Notes: generated by a model not told the origin, from the sequence alone. 18,640 nucleotides of DNA from Bacillus sp. JCM 19058 (GCA_001310555.1 BAXO01000101.1:1-18640); one strand, 5' to 3'; positions 7,247 through 17,067 are shown, counted from the stretch's first letter. Numbers and translations: made by a program.

Positions 7247-8047
7247 TTACTTTTGAAACGTTTGTTGCTCCAAATAGAACATTCCGCCGTTAATCACTTC
7301 GACATGAATCTGTGGTTCATATTGCTCCTGAAGCGCCTGCTTTTCTAAATGATAACTTTCCGGCTTTTCCTCCATATCCTCATAAAATTTCTCCAGTAAT
7401 GCTAAGTCTGCTTCCCACCGACCTACCGCTTCCTTTGCCCATGTCGGGTCTTCATTCTCCGCGTATGTTTTTACCATTTTTTGAAGGCGAATCAAGCCGC
7501 TTTTTGGCATAATTAATGGTGACAGTGTAAAACAGAAATCAGGGATTTTAGGAGTCAGCTTTTTTTGCCTTTAACTGCTCAAAGAAATTCTGCACAATTT
7601 GTCCGTGAATCAAATTAAGCCCGAGTGACAGCAGTACATCCTTTTTGCGATCGCATTGGAAAGAAACCTTCGTATTGAGCATAAGCCAAGGCTGTAAGGG
7701 GGCGGAGTGCTGACTTGTTGCTCGAACGTCTTCATACAAGCGAATGCAGTCGCCTAGCTGACGAGTCGATTCAAACAGTTGCCGAAGCCTCGGTGAGCCG
7801 AAATGAATTAGCTCCCCTTTGACCTCTTCGGGGACGTTCATTTGATCGGTAATAAAGGTGACTTGCATTGGCTGCGGCTGTCCACCTGTTTTTCGAGATA
7901 GTGCCAATAAAACGGACGGTTCATTAATAGCTTGTCAAGCTCAATAGAGAGCTGTACCGACAAATAAGTCGGGTGATTGTCGATGACTGTACATTCATTT
8001 CCGCAAAAATATCGTTCGAGAAAATTATGAAGATGTTGCTGTTGCAT
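7247..8047 (-). CDS. yqhG: YqhG-family protein, frameshifted twice
   Basis: A conserved Bacillaceae protein of unknown function, always near the helicase YqhH. It starts at ATG 8047 (MQQQHLHNFLERYF), overlapping the last 23 bases of yqhH, so the two are translationally coupled. The body is soluble, without membrane segments. One base is missing in a T5 run (7889-7893), between WHYLEK and TGGQPQPMQVTFI. One is extra in a T7 run (7560-7566), before LTPKIPDFCF. With both corrected the frame runs to TAA 7247 and gives 266 residues, close to the family length. The C-terminal third is rich in charged and aromatic residues (EADLALLEKFYEDMEEKPES) and probably helical. Coupling to YqhH suggests it assists the helicase. 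Confidence 0.78.
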
Positions 8048-9711
8048 CGTAAGATTCGCCCTTTCTTTCGGCTCGTTCCTTCGCCGCTTCATTCATGATC
8101 GCGGCGAGGTGATTAAATTTAATTTTCATTTCGCCACCGGTATCTGAATCGAGCAAAATATCGTGAACATGTTCCTCAATTGCCGGCAGCTGAATCCGTG
8201 TTAAAATATCGTCAAGCTCACCTACGACAGCTTCAAATAAATGGATCTTTTCATAAAGAAGCTCAAGGATTTGCTGCTCGACCGTATTTTCGACGGCAAA
8301 ATTAAAAATGTGGACATCATTTCGTTGCCCGAGCCGATGAATACGGCCGATTCGTTGTTCAATCCGCATTGGATTCCATGGTAAATCGTAATTAATGATA
8401 TGGCTACAAAATTGGAGATTGATCCCTTCGCCACCTGCTTCTGTTGCAATAAGTACTTGCGCATGGTTTTGAAAAAGCTCGCGCATCCAATCCTTTTTTC
8501 CACGCTTGAAGCCGCCGCGGAACGGAACAGAGGTTATGCCGTTTTGCTTGAGATACCATTGCAAATACATTTGGGTGGCCCGGTATTCGGTGAAAATGAT
8601 GACCTTGTCATTAATTTTCTGGACGAGCTCCAACGCTTTTTCCGCTTTGGCATGTCGGTCGATCTTTCCGACTTTTTCGATTAACGCTTCTGCCTGAGGG
8701 AGTACGTGACCGTTAGCCTGTGCTTTTTCGATTAAGTTTTTGAGTGTGATAAAAGCAGCTTCACGACTGCTGCATATTTCCCTTTTTAATGTTAAAAGCG
8801 AAAAATGATTCGTATCCTCTTTCAACGTCGAAATCGCTTCATAAAATTCACGCTCCGACTCACTGAAGGCGATCGGCACCGTTTCGACAATTCGCTTCGT
8901 CCATTCGATACCCGTCTCCTCCCGGCGATTGCGGACCATGACCTTGTTGATTAGCTCCCGCAGTTTTTCTTCGTTTTTCGGGGCGCGCTTGTTCGAGCGG
9001 TATTCCTTTTCAAAGCTTGCGATATCTCCTAAATGGCCGGGCTTTAATAAGGAAACGAGATTAAATATTTCGGCGAGTTTATTTTGAATGGGTGTAGCGG
9101 TTAGCAGTAAACAAAACTTCTTCTTGAGTAGACGGATAAACTCGTAGTTTTTCGTTTTTGGATTTTTTTTAATTTATGTGCCTCATCAATAATGACGAGA
9201 TCGTAAGGCTGCTCCAAAACAATGTCGCGATGGGGCTGACGCTTGGCCGTATCAATCGAGGCTACAACGATATCGCATTCTTCCCATACGTACGATTTCT
9301 TTTGGGCAACAGCCGGGATAAAAAAATTTCGTGTTTAATTCATAAGCATTGGGAAACAAGAGAGGCAGGTACTAGCACCAGCGCTTTTTTTTGACGAGGC
9401 CGCGTATCATATATTCCTTTAAAATCAAACCAGCTTCTATCGTTTTGCCAAGTCCAACTTCATCAGCGAGAATGGCTTTCCCGTTCATTTTTTTCAATGA
9501 CGGTATTGGCCACCTCGATTTGGTGTGGAAATGGCTCAAGCTCGGGTAAGTGTTTAGGTGCAAGCAATCCTTCAAATTCCGGAACCGCCTGGTATTCCTC
9601 GGCTTCATAGGCGAGCTGAAACAATTCCCAATTCGACCAAGGTCCGTCATTCTCAAGCCGTTCTAAAAATCGATCCTTCCAATTTTGATCAAAGTGAATG
9701 TTGACTTTCAT
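8025..9711 (-). CDS. yqhH: SNF2/RapA-type DEAD/DEAH ATPase (YqhH), with about five frame breaks in the N-terminal half
   Basis: An ATP-driven nucleic acid translocase of the SNF2 superfamily, relative of RapA/HepA. The start is ATG 9711 behind AGAAAGGATGAG. Motifs in order: Walker A ADEVGLGKT, VLVPASLVSQ, DEAH (LVIIDEAHKL), TATP, then a C-terminal helicase domain with FTEYRATQMY, ATEAGGEGINLQ and RIGRIHRLGQ. The C-terminal half (from 8939 down, and without stops from about 9160) is intact. The N-terminal half needs correction at T7 9488-9494 (one extra), T8 9385-9392 (two extra or one missing), near 9345 (two G missing before AYELNTK), A7 9320-9326 (one extra) and T8 9163-9170 (two extra or one missing). 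The corrected length is about 560 residues, the normal size. It is divergent from the glycine cleavage operon and coupled to yqhG. Confidence 0.85.
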
Positions 9712-9824
9712 CGCTACTCATCCTTTCTGAAAATAAAGCTTGCGCCATTATCACTGTCTTGATAGGATAGACGTAGGTTATGAATAAATTCAAATCAACA
9801 GTCTGTCCAAATATAAGTAAAAGA

Positions 9825-9865
9825 GCTGAACCGTTGCCTTAAGCGGAGTTCAGCCGCCTTTTTTT
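9825..9865 (+). terminator. Intrinsic terminator just upstream of the glycine riboswitch
   Basis: GCTGAAC (9825-9831) and GTTCAGC (9848-9854) form a seven-base stem with a 16-base loop, followed by CGCC and seven T (9859-9865). No plus-strand gene ends here, since yqhH upstream runs the other way. It may stop stray transcription antisense to yqhH from entering the riboswitch, or act on the minus strand, where a weaker T-rich stretch also follows. Confidence 0.5.
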
Positions 9866-9942
9866 GAGCTTCCTTCATTTAGTATGCACAAATTGGAAGA
9901 AATCATGAAGACAAGGTCTATGAAAATGAAAAACAATACGCG

Positions 9943-10127
9943 GGTGAGAGCAAGGGGAGAGACTGTTTGATGACAGCGCCGAAGGAGCAAGCATGAATGT
10001 GTGAATCTCTCAGGCAAAAAGACTCTTGTTTGACGCAGCTCTGGAGAGTGCTTGTGTAAACAGGCCACCTACGAAGACAGTTCTTTTCGCTCCGAAAAGA
10101 GGGAAACTTTCTGGTTACCGGACAGAG
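9943..10127 (+). promoter_or_regulatory. Tandem glycine riboswitch controlling gcvT-gcvPA-gcvPB
   Basis: Two glycine aptamers in series. The first contains GCAAGGGGAGAGAC (9950-9963), GCGCCGAAGGAGCAAGC (9976-9992) and GAATCTCTCAGGCAAAAAGA, closed by CAAG/CTTG. The second runs from CTCTGGAGAGTGC (10039 on) through a variable arm to GGGAAACTTTCTGG (10101-10114) and the GGACAGAG end. These blocks match the B. subtilis gcvT riboswitch closely. The class is usually an ON switch: glycine binding stabilises the second aptamer and prevents the terminator, so the cleavage genes are made when glycine is abundant. The 3' strand GGACAGAG (10120-10127) is shared with the terminator stem, showing how the choice is made. 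I could not find a convincing promoter between 9866 and 9940. Confidence 0.93.
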
Positions 10128-10161
10128 TTATACACGCAAAGTGTATAACTCTGTCCTTTTT
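10120..10161 (+). terminator. Riboswitch-controlled intrinsic terminator
   Basis: GGACAGAGTTATACAC (10120-10135) pairs perfectly over 16 bases with GTGTATAACTCTGTCC (10141-10156), loop GCAAA, followed by TTTTT (10157-10161). It is the expression platform of the glycine riboswitch and lies 138 bases before the gcvT start. Confidence 0.92.
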
Positions 10162-10299
10162 AGCGTTTTCGCTTCTGTTCCAAGGCTTGTCTGGCAGCTG
10201 CCCAATTTTCATTCCCTTATTGAAAACCGTGTTTATTATGATGACAGGCTCGTTGCTATTGAAAGCGATTTGATCAAATAAAAGACGAGGAGGAGTAAG

Positions 10300-11394
10300 A
10301 TGACAACATTAAAACAAACGCCATTGTTTGCGCTTTATCAAAAATACGGGGCGAAAACGATTGATTTTGGTGGGTGGGCTTTGCCGGTGCAATTTTCGAG
10401 CATTAAAGAGGAGCACGAAGCGGTTCGAACGAAAGCAGGGCTATTTGATGTCTCTCACATGGGTGAAGTACTCGTACGTGGTCCGAAAGCGCTCATTTAT
10501 TTGCAAAAGCTCGTCACAAACGACGTATCCAAGCTAACTGTTGGAAGAACGCAGTATACGGCAATGTGTTACCCGGATGGCGGTACGATTGATGATTTAC
10601 TAATATACCGCAAGGGAGAAGACGAATTTTTACTTGTCATTAATGCGGCGAATATTGAAAAGGATGTTGAGTGGATGGAGGAACAGCTCATTGAAGGGCT
10701 GAAGTAAAAAATATTTCATCAGAGATTGCGCTGCTGGCGCTACAAGGTCCGTTAGCTGCTACGATCTTACAGAAGGAAACCGAGTATGATTTAAACTCGA
10801 TCGGCTTTTTCCAATTTTCTGAACAGGTGAGTATTGCTGGTATTCCCGTTCTTGCTTCCCGGACTGGTTATACCGGAGAGGACGGGTTTGAGCTTTATTG
10901 TTCGAGCAAGGATGCTGCCAGATTGTGGGAAGCATTGCTCGAATCGGGGCAAGGGGATGGTCTTATTCCGTGCGGCTTAGGGGCACGAGACACGCTACGT
11001 TTTGAAGCGAAATTGCCGTTGTACGGTCAGGAGCTCAGTAAGGATATTTCACCTCTTGAGGCCGGCATCGGCTTTGCGGTAAAGCTGGCGAAGCCCGAAA
11101 GCTTTATTGGTAAGGAAGCATTGCAAAAGCAAAAGGAGGAAGGCCTGAAGCGAAAGCTTGTTGGAATTGAAATGATTGATAAAGGAATTCCCCGTACCGG
11201 GTACGAGGTTTTTGCTGGCGACAAACAGCTCGGCTTTGTCACGAGTGGCACCCAGTCACCTACTTTAAAAAAGAACGTCGGTTTAGCGCTCATAGATATT
11301 GCCTACGCAGCCCTCGAAACCGAGGTAGAGGTACAGATTAGAAAAAAAACGAGTAAAGGCAAAGGTCGTTGCCACCCCATTTTATAAACGATAA
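10300..11394 (+). CDS. gcvT: Aminomethyltransferase (glycine cleavage T protein), frameshifted twice
   Basis: Moves the aminomethyl carbon from lipoyl-GcvH to tetrahydrofolate, releasing ammonia and giving methylene-THF; cytosolic. ATG 10300 follows AGGAGGAG. The N-terminal [19 protein letters not shown], the FDVSHMGEV block and the C-terminal [14 protein letters not shown] / [20 protein letters not shown] blocks are typical of the GcvT folate-binding fold. One G is missing near 10701 ([19 protein letters not shown] is restored by adding it). One A is extra in the A8 run 11342-11349; without it the end reads [16 protein letters not shown] and stops at TAA 11394. The corrected length is 364 residues, normal for the family. 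It is the first gene behind the riboswitch; gcvPA follows 20 bases later. Confidence 0.93.
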
Positions 11395-11414
11395 GGCTAA
11401 GGAGGAAAGAAGCT

Positions 11415-12759
11415 ATGAATAATCGCTATTTGCCGATGACAGAGGCCGATAAAAAGGAAATGCTTGCTTCAATCGGCGTGGATTCCATCGAAGAATTGTT
11501 TTCTGATATTCCGGAAGAAATCCGTTTTAAGGGCCAGCTTGATGTAAAGGAAGCGTTAAAAGAGCCGGAGCTAGTTCGCTATTTTCAAGGCTTGCCGCCA
11601 AAAACGTATCAATTAAACAAAAGCCCTCCTTTCTTGGGGCAGGAGTGTATGAGCATTATATCCCTTCGATCGTCGATCATGTCATCTCTCGTTCGGAATT
11701 TTATACTGCTTATACTCCTTACCAGCCAGAAATCTCGCAAGGTGAATTGCAGGCAATCTTTGAATTCCAAACGATGATTGCTGAGCTGACGGGGATGGAT
11801 TTGGCGAATTCGTCTATGTATGATGGCCCGACCGCGTTGGCAGAGGCGGCAATGATGAGTGCCGGTCAAACGAAAAAAAAGACAATTCTCGTGTCGAAGG
11901 CTGTTCACCCTGAAGCCCGTGCTGTCATTCAAGCGAATGCGAACGGACAAAGGCTGGACGTGATAGAAATTGAGACGAAGGACGGCGTTACCGATCTGGA
12001 ACAATTGAAAAAGAGCTTCAATGAAGAGACGGCGTGCGTGGTCGTTCAATACCCTAACTTCTTTGGCAACCTCGAACCTATGGCAGAGCTGGAACAGATC
12101 ACACATAGCGAAAAGTCGTTGTTCGTCGTTTCGAGCAACCCACTTGCTTTAGGCTTATTGAAGTCGCCGGGCGAATTCGGAGCTGACATCGTCGTCGGTG
12201 ACGCACAGCCATTCGGTATTCCGACGCAATTTGGCGGCCCGCATTGCGGGTATTTTGCAACGACAAAAAAAACTGATGCGAAAAGTTCCTGGTCGTCTTG
12301 TCGGTCAAACGACGGATGAGCACGGACAGCGCGGTTTCGTTTTAACATTGCAGGCACGCGAGCAGCATATCCGTCGCGAGAAAGCGACTTCTAATATATG
12401 CTCGAACCAAGCACTGAACGCATTGGCTGCCTCAGTAGCGATGACTGCACTCGGAAAGAGGGGCGTTAAGCAGTTGGCTGCCTGGAACGTCCAAAAAGCG
12501 GCTTATGCAAAAGCGAAATTGAAGGAGCATGGGGTTCGTGTGCTCGAAGCTCAGCCTTCGTTTAACGAATTTGTGATCGTACTGAACGAAGAAGTCGATA
12601 GCTGTAATGAAAAGCTATTGAAAAAAAGGCTTCATCGGTGGCTACGATCTCGGTCGTGACTATCCAAATCTGAAAAATCATATGCTTGTTGCAATTACTG
12701 AAATGCGGACGAAAGAAGAGATTGACTTATTTGCGAAAGAAATGGGGGCACTCATATGA
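11415..12759 (+). CDS. gcvPA: Glycine dehydrogenase (decarboxylating) subunit 1, frameshifted three times
   Basis: N-terminal half of the split P protein, which with GcvPB decarboxylates glycine using pyridoxal phosphate and loads the aminomethyl group on lipoyl-GcvH. ATG 11415 follows AAGGAGGAAAG. The conserved start [84 protein letters not shown] and [13 protein letters not shown] identify it. A G is missing near 11594. An extra A lies in the A8 run 12265-12272 and another in the A7 run 12621-12627. Corrected, it has 447 residues, as in B. subtilis. The TGA at 12757-12759 overlaps the gcvPB start (ATGA). Confidence 0.93.
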
Positions 12760-14218
12760 ATAAGCAAAATCAAGCGCTCATTTTTGAATTGTCAAAGCCG
12801 GGGCGTGTCGGACATAGCTTACCTGACCTCGATATTCCTGAGCAGTCGCTTGCAGAACTAATTCCCGCAGAATATTTGCGTGAAACGGAGCCTGAGCTAC
12901 CCGAGGTGTCTGAGCTGCAAATTATGCGTCATTACACCGCGCTTTCAAGGAGAAATTATGGGGTCGACTCCGGCTTTTATCCACTAGGCTCGTGTACGAT
13001 GAAATACAACCCAAAAATTAATGAGGATGTCGCCCGCCTTCAAGGCTTTGCTCACATTCACCCGTATCAGCCTGATGAGCAAGTACAAGGAGCGCTGGAG
13101 CTATTATTTGAGCTGCAATCTTCGTTAGAGGCGATTACCGGGATGGATCTCGTCACTCTTCAGCCCGCAGCAGGAGCACATGGGGAATGGACCGGGTTAA
13201 TGATGATTCGAGCTTTTCACGAAGCAAACGGCGACTTCCAGCGGACGAAGGTGATTGTCCCTGATTCTGCTCACGGCACAAACCCAGCCTCGGCGACTGT
13301 AGCAGGCTTTGAGTCAGTTACAGTTAGGACAGATGAGACAGGGCTCGTCGATCTCGAGCACCTTCGCGAGGTCGTCGGCCCGGATACTGCGGCATTAATG
13401 CTAACAAACCCGAACACCCTTGGGCTGTTTGAAACGTATATCGATAAAATGACGACAATTATTCATGAGGCAGGCGGTAAGGTTTATTATGATGGAGCGA
13501 ATTCCAATGCGATTCTAGGCATTACTCGTCCAGGCGATATGGGCTTTGACGTCGTTCATTTGAATTTGCATAAGACGTTTACAGGCCCGCATGGTGGCGG
13601 TGGACCCGGCTCTGGACCGGTGGGCGTCAAGGCTGACTTGATTCCGTTTTTGCCGAAGCCGTTAATTACGAAAGAAGGAGAAGTGTATCGACTGGACTAT
13701 GACCGGCCGCAATCGATTGGGCGAGTGAAGCCGTATTACGGCAACTTCGGGATTAATGTCCGGCTTACACGTATATTCGGACAATGGGACCTGACGGCTT
13801 GCGTCAAGTATCAGAATACGCGGTGTTAAACGCCAACTATATGATGCGCAGGCTTGAACGGTATTTTGATTTGCCTTATGCTCAGCATTGCAAGCATGAA
13901 TTTGTCCTTTCAGGAAAAAGGCAGAAAAAGCTTGGAGTGCGCACACTCGATATCGCCAAACGCCTGTTGGACTTTGGCTACCATCCGCCGACGATCTATT
14001 TTCCGCTCAATGTGGAAGAGTGTATGATGATTGAGCCTACTGAAACAGAGGCAAAGGAAACGCTTGATGAGTTTATCGAGGCGATGATTCAAATTGCCGA
14101 AGAAGCTGAAAATAACCCAGAAATCGTACAGGAAGCACCACACCATACGATCATTTCTCGCCTCGATGAAACGCAAGCAGCAAGAAAGCCAATTTTGCGG
14201 TATGTAAAGGAAAATTAG
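12756..14218 (+). CDS. gcvPB: Glycine dehydrogenase (decarboxylating) subunit 2, frameshifted once
   Basis: C-terminal, PLP-binding half of the P protein; forms the active enzyme with GcvPA. It starts at ATG 12756, overlapping the gcvPA stop. Signature blocks are [15 protein letters not shown] (75-89), [10 protein letters not shown] (170-179), [10 protein letters not shown], and the PLP site [17 protein letters not shown] with Lys273. One G is missing at 13761-13763, in the context [17 protein letters not shown], after which the frame continues with [28 protein letters not shown] and [10 protein letters not shown] to TAG 14218. The corrected length is 487 residues, as expected. It is the last gene of the operon and is followed by a strong terminator. 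Confidence 0.94.
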
Positions 14219-14225
14219 TCATAAC

Positions 14226-14259
14226 AAAACCGGCAGGTCGATGGACTGTGCCGGTTTTT
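14226..14259. terminator. Terminator of the gcv operon, probably bidirectional
   Basis: AAAACCGGCA (14226-14235) pairs with TGCCGGTTTT (14249-14258) around a 13-base loop, with TTTTTGTTT on the plus side. The A run on the left supplies a T tail on the minus strand, suiting the convergent yqhL gene that ends at 14407. Confidence 0.85.
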
Positions 14260-14406
14260 GTTTATCACGTGATTTTTTTCGAAGAGCGACTCTTGACGCT
14301 ACAATGCTAAGCCCCAATACTTGCAAAAGGACTTTCTTTCACGGACGTCACTAGCCCGAGAAGCTATTTTTTTATTCGTCCAATGATTCCAGGAGCATAA
14401 CGGTGA

Positions 14407-14785
14407 CTACTTCTTTTTAATTTTTCCCGTCCATTTCCGGAAGCCACCCTTTAAGTGATAGAGGTTTTCGACACCACGTTTTTTTCTTAAGAATTTGAGC
14501 GGCCTGTTGACTACGTGCCCCGGATTGACAATACAGGTAGACAGATTGGTCCACGCGAACTTCATTCATCCGCTGGCGCAGTTGGGACATCGGTATGTTG
14601 CGGGCGCCAAGAATATGGCCACCGTCAAATTCCCGCTGTTCACGCACATCAATTAATTGCGCCTTGCGATAGCCTTTAATAAATTCTTCTTGAGTTAAGG
14701 TTGTTAAATAGCCAGGCTTGTAAAACCTTTTAAATAAAATATAGCCTACGAGTACGGCAAGTGGAATCCAAATCAAATAATCCAT
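14407..14785 (-). CDS. yqhL: Membrane-anchored rhodanese-like protein (YqhL), frameshifted once
   Basis: Rhodanese-domain protein anchored by one N-terminal helix (MDYLIWIPLAVLVGYILF), with the domain on one face of the membrane. It shows AQLIDVREQREFDGGHILGA, the ARNIPMSQL segment and the active-site loop YLYCQSGARS, where the cysteine carries sulfur in active members. I choose ATG 14785, though GGAG is 13 bases away; an in-frame TTG at 14815 lies before the site. An extra base in the T7 run 14479-14485 breaks the frame. Corrected, the end reads RGVENLYHLKGGFRKWTGK and stops at 14407, giving 125 residues as in B. subtilis. The sulfur acceptor is unknown. It is divergent from lipM and convergent with gcvPB. 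Confidence 0.85.
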
Positions 14786-14829
14786 GAAACTGTGTACACT
14801 CCTTTTACGAAACAAATCCAGTCCTTTAA

Positions 14830-14858
14830 ATTATAATAGTCTGTGAGAAAATAAGCAA
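14830..14858 (-). promoter_or_regulatory. Promoter of yqhL
   Basis: On the minus strand TTGCTT (14858-14853), 17 bases, then a perfect TATAAT (14835-14830). It ends about 45 bases before the yqhL start codon. Confidence 0.6.
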
Positions 14859-14958
14859 TTACCTAGAAGCGATGTTTTTCTTTGTTTAAACCATTCCGTT
14901 TGGTGAAGTGAGTTGGGTTTGATAAACTAGATGGGAAGGATGTTTAAAGAAAGAAGCG

Positions 14959-15798
14959 ATGACGATGACAGAAACATGGCGTTTTATTGATTCTGGTAAC
15001 CAGAGTCCTGCTTACAACATGGCAATGGATGAAGCGTTGCTAGACTGGCACAGCAAAGGGCAGTTCCCCCCGACCATACGTTTTTATGGCTGGAATCCAG
15101 CTACATTATCGGTTGGATATTTTCAAAAGGTAGAAAAGGAAATCAACATGGATGCCGTACGAAACTACGGGCTCGGCTTTGTCCGTCGTCCAACCGGAGG
15201 TCGCGGCGTTTTGCACGATCAGGAATTAACTTACAGTGTAATCGTCACGGAGGAGCATTCGAAGATGCCTGCCTCAGTGACTGACGCTTATCGCGTCATA
15301 TCCGAAGGAATTCTTGAAGGCTTTAAAGCAGTCGGATTAGATGCATATTTTTCCATCCCGCGTTCAGAGGAAGAAAGAGCGGCGCTCAAAAATCCGCGCT
15401 CTGCTGTTTGCTTTGATGCACCTTCGTGGTATGAGCTAGTTGTTGAAGGAAGAAAAGTAGCCGGAAGTGCTCAGACGAGGCAAAAAGGAGTTATTTTGCA
15501 GCATGGCTCGATTATTCTCGATATTGATGAGGACAAGCTTTTTGATTTGTTTCGCTATCCAAGTGAAAGAGTAAGAGAGCGCATGCAAAGAAATTTTAAA
15601 AATAAAGCGGTAGCGATCAACTCACTAAGAAGCGAGCCGCTTTCAATGGATGAAGCAAAGCGGGCATTTAAAACAGGGTTTGAACGTGGATTACAAATAA
15701 AGCTTCAGCCTTATGCTTTGTCTGCTGAAGAAAACGAGGCGGTTGAAGCGCTTGCTCGAACAAGGTACGAGCAAGATAGCTGGAACTTTCGTAAATAA
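14959..15798 (+). CDS. lipM: Octanoyl-[acyl carrier protein]:GcvH protein N-octanoyltransferase
   Basis: Transfers octanoate from ACP to the lipoyl-domain lysine of GcvH, the first step of lipoate synthesis in Bacillus. The protein has the BPL/LplA fold with [12 protein letters not shown] (76-87), the nucleophile Cys151 in [13 protein letters not shown], and the conserved GRKVAGSAQ with Lys166, which together fit LipM rather than LipL. The 279 residues match the family, and this is one of the few genes read without any indel. ATG 14959 has only a modest AGAAAG in front; the second ATG (14965) is an alternative start. Placed next to the glycine cleavage operon, whose H protein is its substrate. 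It is divergent from yqhL and followed by its own terminator. Confidence 0.95.
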   Translation: MTMTETWRFIDSGNQSPAYNMAMDEALLDWHSKGQFPPTIRFYGWNPATLSVGYFQKVEKEINMDAVRNYGLGFVRRPTGGRGVLHDQELTYSVIVTEEHSKMPASVTDAYRVISEGILEGFKAVGLDAYFSIPRSEEERAALKNPRSAVCFDAPSWYELVVEGRKVAGSAQTRQKGVILQHGSIILDIDEDKLFDLFRYPSERVRERMQRNFKNKAVAINSLRSEPLSMDEAKRAFKTGFERGLQIKLQPYALSAEENEAVEALARTRYEQDSWNFRK

Positions 15799-15817
15799 TC
15801 GATCATTGTATAGACTT

Positions 15818-15858
15818 CCCGTCAAAGGAGGAATATCTCTCCTGTTGACGGGATTGCT
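15818..15858 (+). terminator. Intrinsic terminator of lipM
   Basis: CCCGTCAA plus AGGAG (15818-15830) pairs with CTCCT, a one-base bulge and TTGACGGG (to 15852), then ATTGCTTTTATT. A 13-pair stem with a T-rich tail, 20 bases after the stop. Confidence 0.75.
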
Positions 15859-15946
15859 TTTATTCATTCGAAGCTTAGCCACTTTTTCCGACTCGATACA
15901 TAAAGAGTTTACCGAGCGCTGAAAACTCTAATTTATGGCTAGTGTG

Positions 15947-16777
15947 CTATTTCTTTTTTGCAAAAGCTTCCTGTAAGGCACGCGTTACGCTGCCGACTGG
16001 GAGTGTCGCCTCAATTTGCCCGGAAACGCTAGTCACAGGAGTAATTTCCATCGTCGTACTCGTAATAAAAGCTTCATCTGCTTGAGCAATGACTTCTTTA
16101 GGGAACGGCTCCTCGACTACTTTATAGCCGTTTTCTCGCGCGATCTCGATTACGAGCTGGCGAGTAATTCCATTCAAAATCAAGTTCGTGGCCGGATGAG
16201 TATACAACGTCTCGTTGCTGACGAGGAACAGATTGGAAGCAGAGCCTTCTGTGATGATTCCGTCTCTATGCAAAATTGCTTCCTGGCAAGAGTGATCGGC
16301 TGCTTCACGCTTGGCAAAGACATTACCGAGTAAGTTAATCGTTTTAATATCGCAGCGGAGCCAGCGAATATCGTCAGTTAGCCAGACGGCAACTCCGGTT
16401 TTCTGCAAAGGATTTTCGGCTGAGAGCTTCTTCGTAAATCCGGTAAAAACGGGCTCATCTTCTCGCTCGTAAAGATGGTCTCGCGGGCTTACGCCTCTTG
16501 TCGCCTGAAAATAGATGATTCCATCGCTAATTTGATTTTTATCGACTAATTTGTGTAAAAGGCTGGCTAGCTCCTCTTTATCCAACGATATCGGCATATC
16601 CATTTTTTTTCGCGCTCGTATAAAACCGTTCGATATGAGCTGACAATGTAAAGAATTTTTTTTCGTATAATCTGACAACCTCATAAATGCCATCGCCAAA
16701 ATAATAGCCGCGGTCATCGAAATCGATACGCGCTCCTTACGTTCGATTAAATTTTTATTCAAAAGAACATATTCCAT
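15947..16777 (-). CDS. dat: D-amino acid aminotransferase (class IV, PLP), with a scrambled stretch near the N-terminus
   Basis: Interconverts D-alanine and D-glutamate with their keto acids, supplying D-glutamate for peptidoglycan. Diagnostic residues: RGVSPRDH (the substrate-carboxylate RxH loop), RWLRCDIKTINLL with PLP-binding Lys145, TEGSASNLF with Glu177, and TSTTMEITPV. ATG 16777 follows GGAGG with eight bases between. The gene is open throughout, but residues about 20-57 are in the wrong frame. The neighbouring frame there reads IDFDDRGYYFGDGIYEVV and LSAHIERFYTSAKK, which is the true sequence. A loss near 16717-16728 (perhaps one GATT of a tandem pair) and an extra base in the T8 run 16603-16610 cancel each other. 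A 4-amino-4-deoxychorismate lyase is less likely given these motifs. A single-gene unit, divergent from mntR. Confidence 0.88.
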   Translation of the reverse strand: MEYVLLNKNLIERKERVSISMTAAIILAMAFMRLSDYTKKNSLHCQLISNGFIRARKKMDMPISLDKEELASLLHKLVDKNQISDGIIYFQATRGVSPRDHLYEREDEPVFTGFTKKLSAENPLQKTGVAVWLTDDIRWLRCDIKTINLLGNVFAKREAADHSCQEAILHRDGIITEGSASNLFLVSNETLYTHPATNLILNGITRQLVIEIARENGYKVVEEPFPKEVIAQADEAFITSTTMEITPVTSVSGQIEATLPVGSVTRALQEAFAKKK

Positions 16778-16819
16778 TATTCATACCTCCATCTTTAGAA
16801 CATCATCTTTTTCATTTCT

Positions 16820-16848
16820 ATCTGAACACTTATCAAAAAAATTGTCAA
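16820..16848 (-). promoter_or_regulatory. Probable promoter of dat
   Basis: A perfect TTGACA on the minus strand (16848-16843) is followed after 17 bases by TCAGAT (16825-16820), a poor -10. It ends 43 bases before the start codon. Confidence 0.4.
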
Positions 16849-16975
16849 TCGAAAAATCAAATAGTGAGGCTGGAATAGGCAGCCAAACCTTATAAGTAAG
16901 GCATAATGGTTAATTGTTGAGCTAAGCGTCAAATTATATGGGCGAGAACGAGTTTACTGAATAACCATCTTATCA

Positions 16976-17005
16976 TTGTCCCTGGCTGAGCATTTGTAGT
17001 AAACT
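16976..17005 (+). promoter_or_regulatory. Probable promoter of mntR
   Basis: TTGTCC (16976-16981), 18 bases, then TAAACT (17000-17005); each box matches consensus at four of six positions. GCAACC...GGTTGT just downstream can form a small hairpin in the leader. Confidence 0.4.
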
Positions 17006-17067
17006 AAAGGTAATTGTTGTGCAACCAAACTGAAGGTTGTTCGTTTTTGAAAATTGGAGGGAACCCT

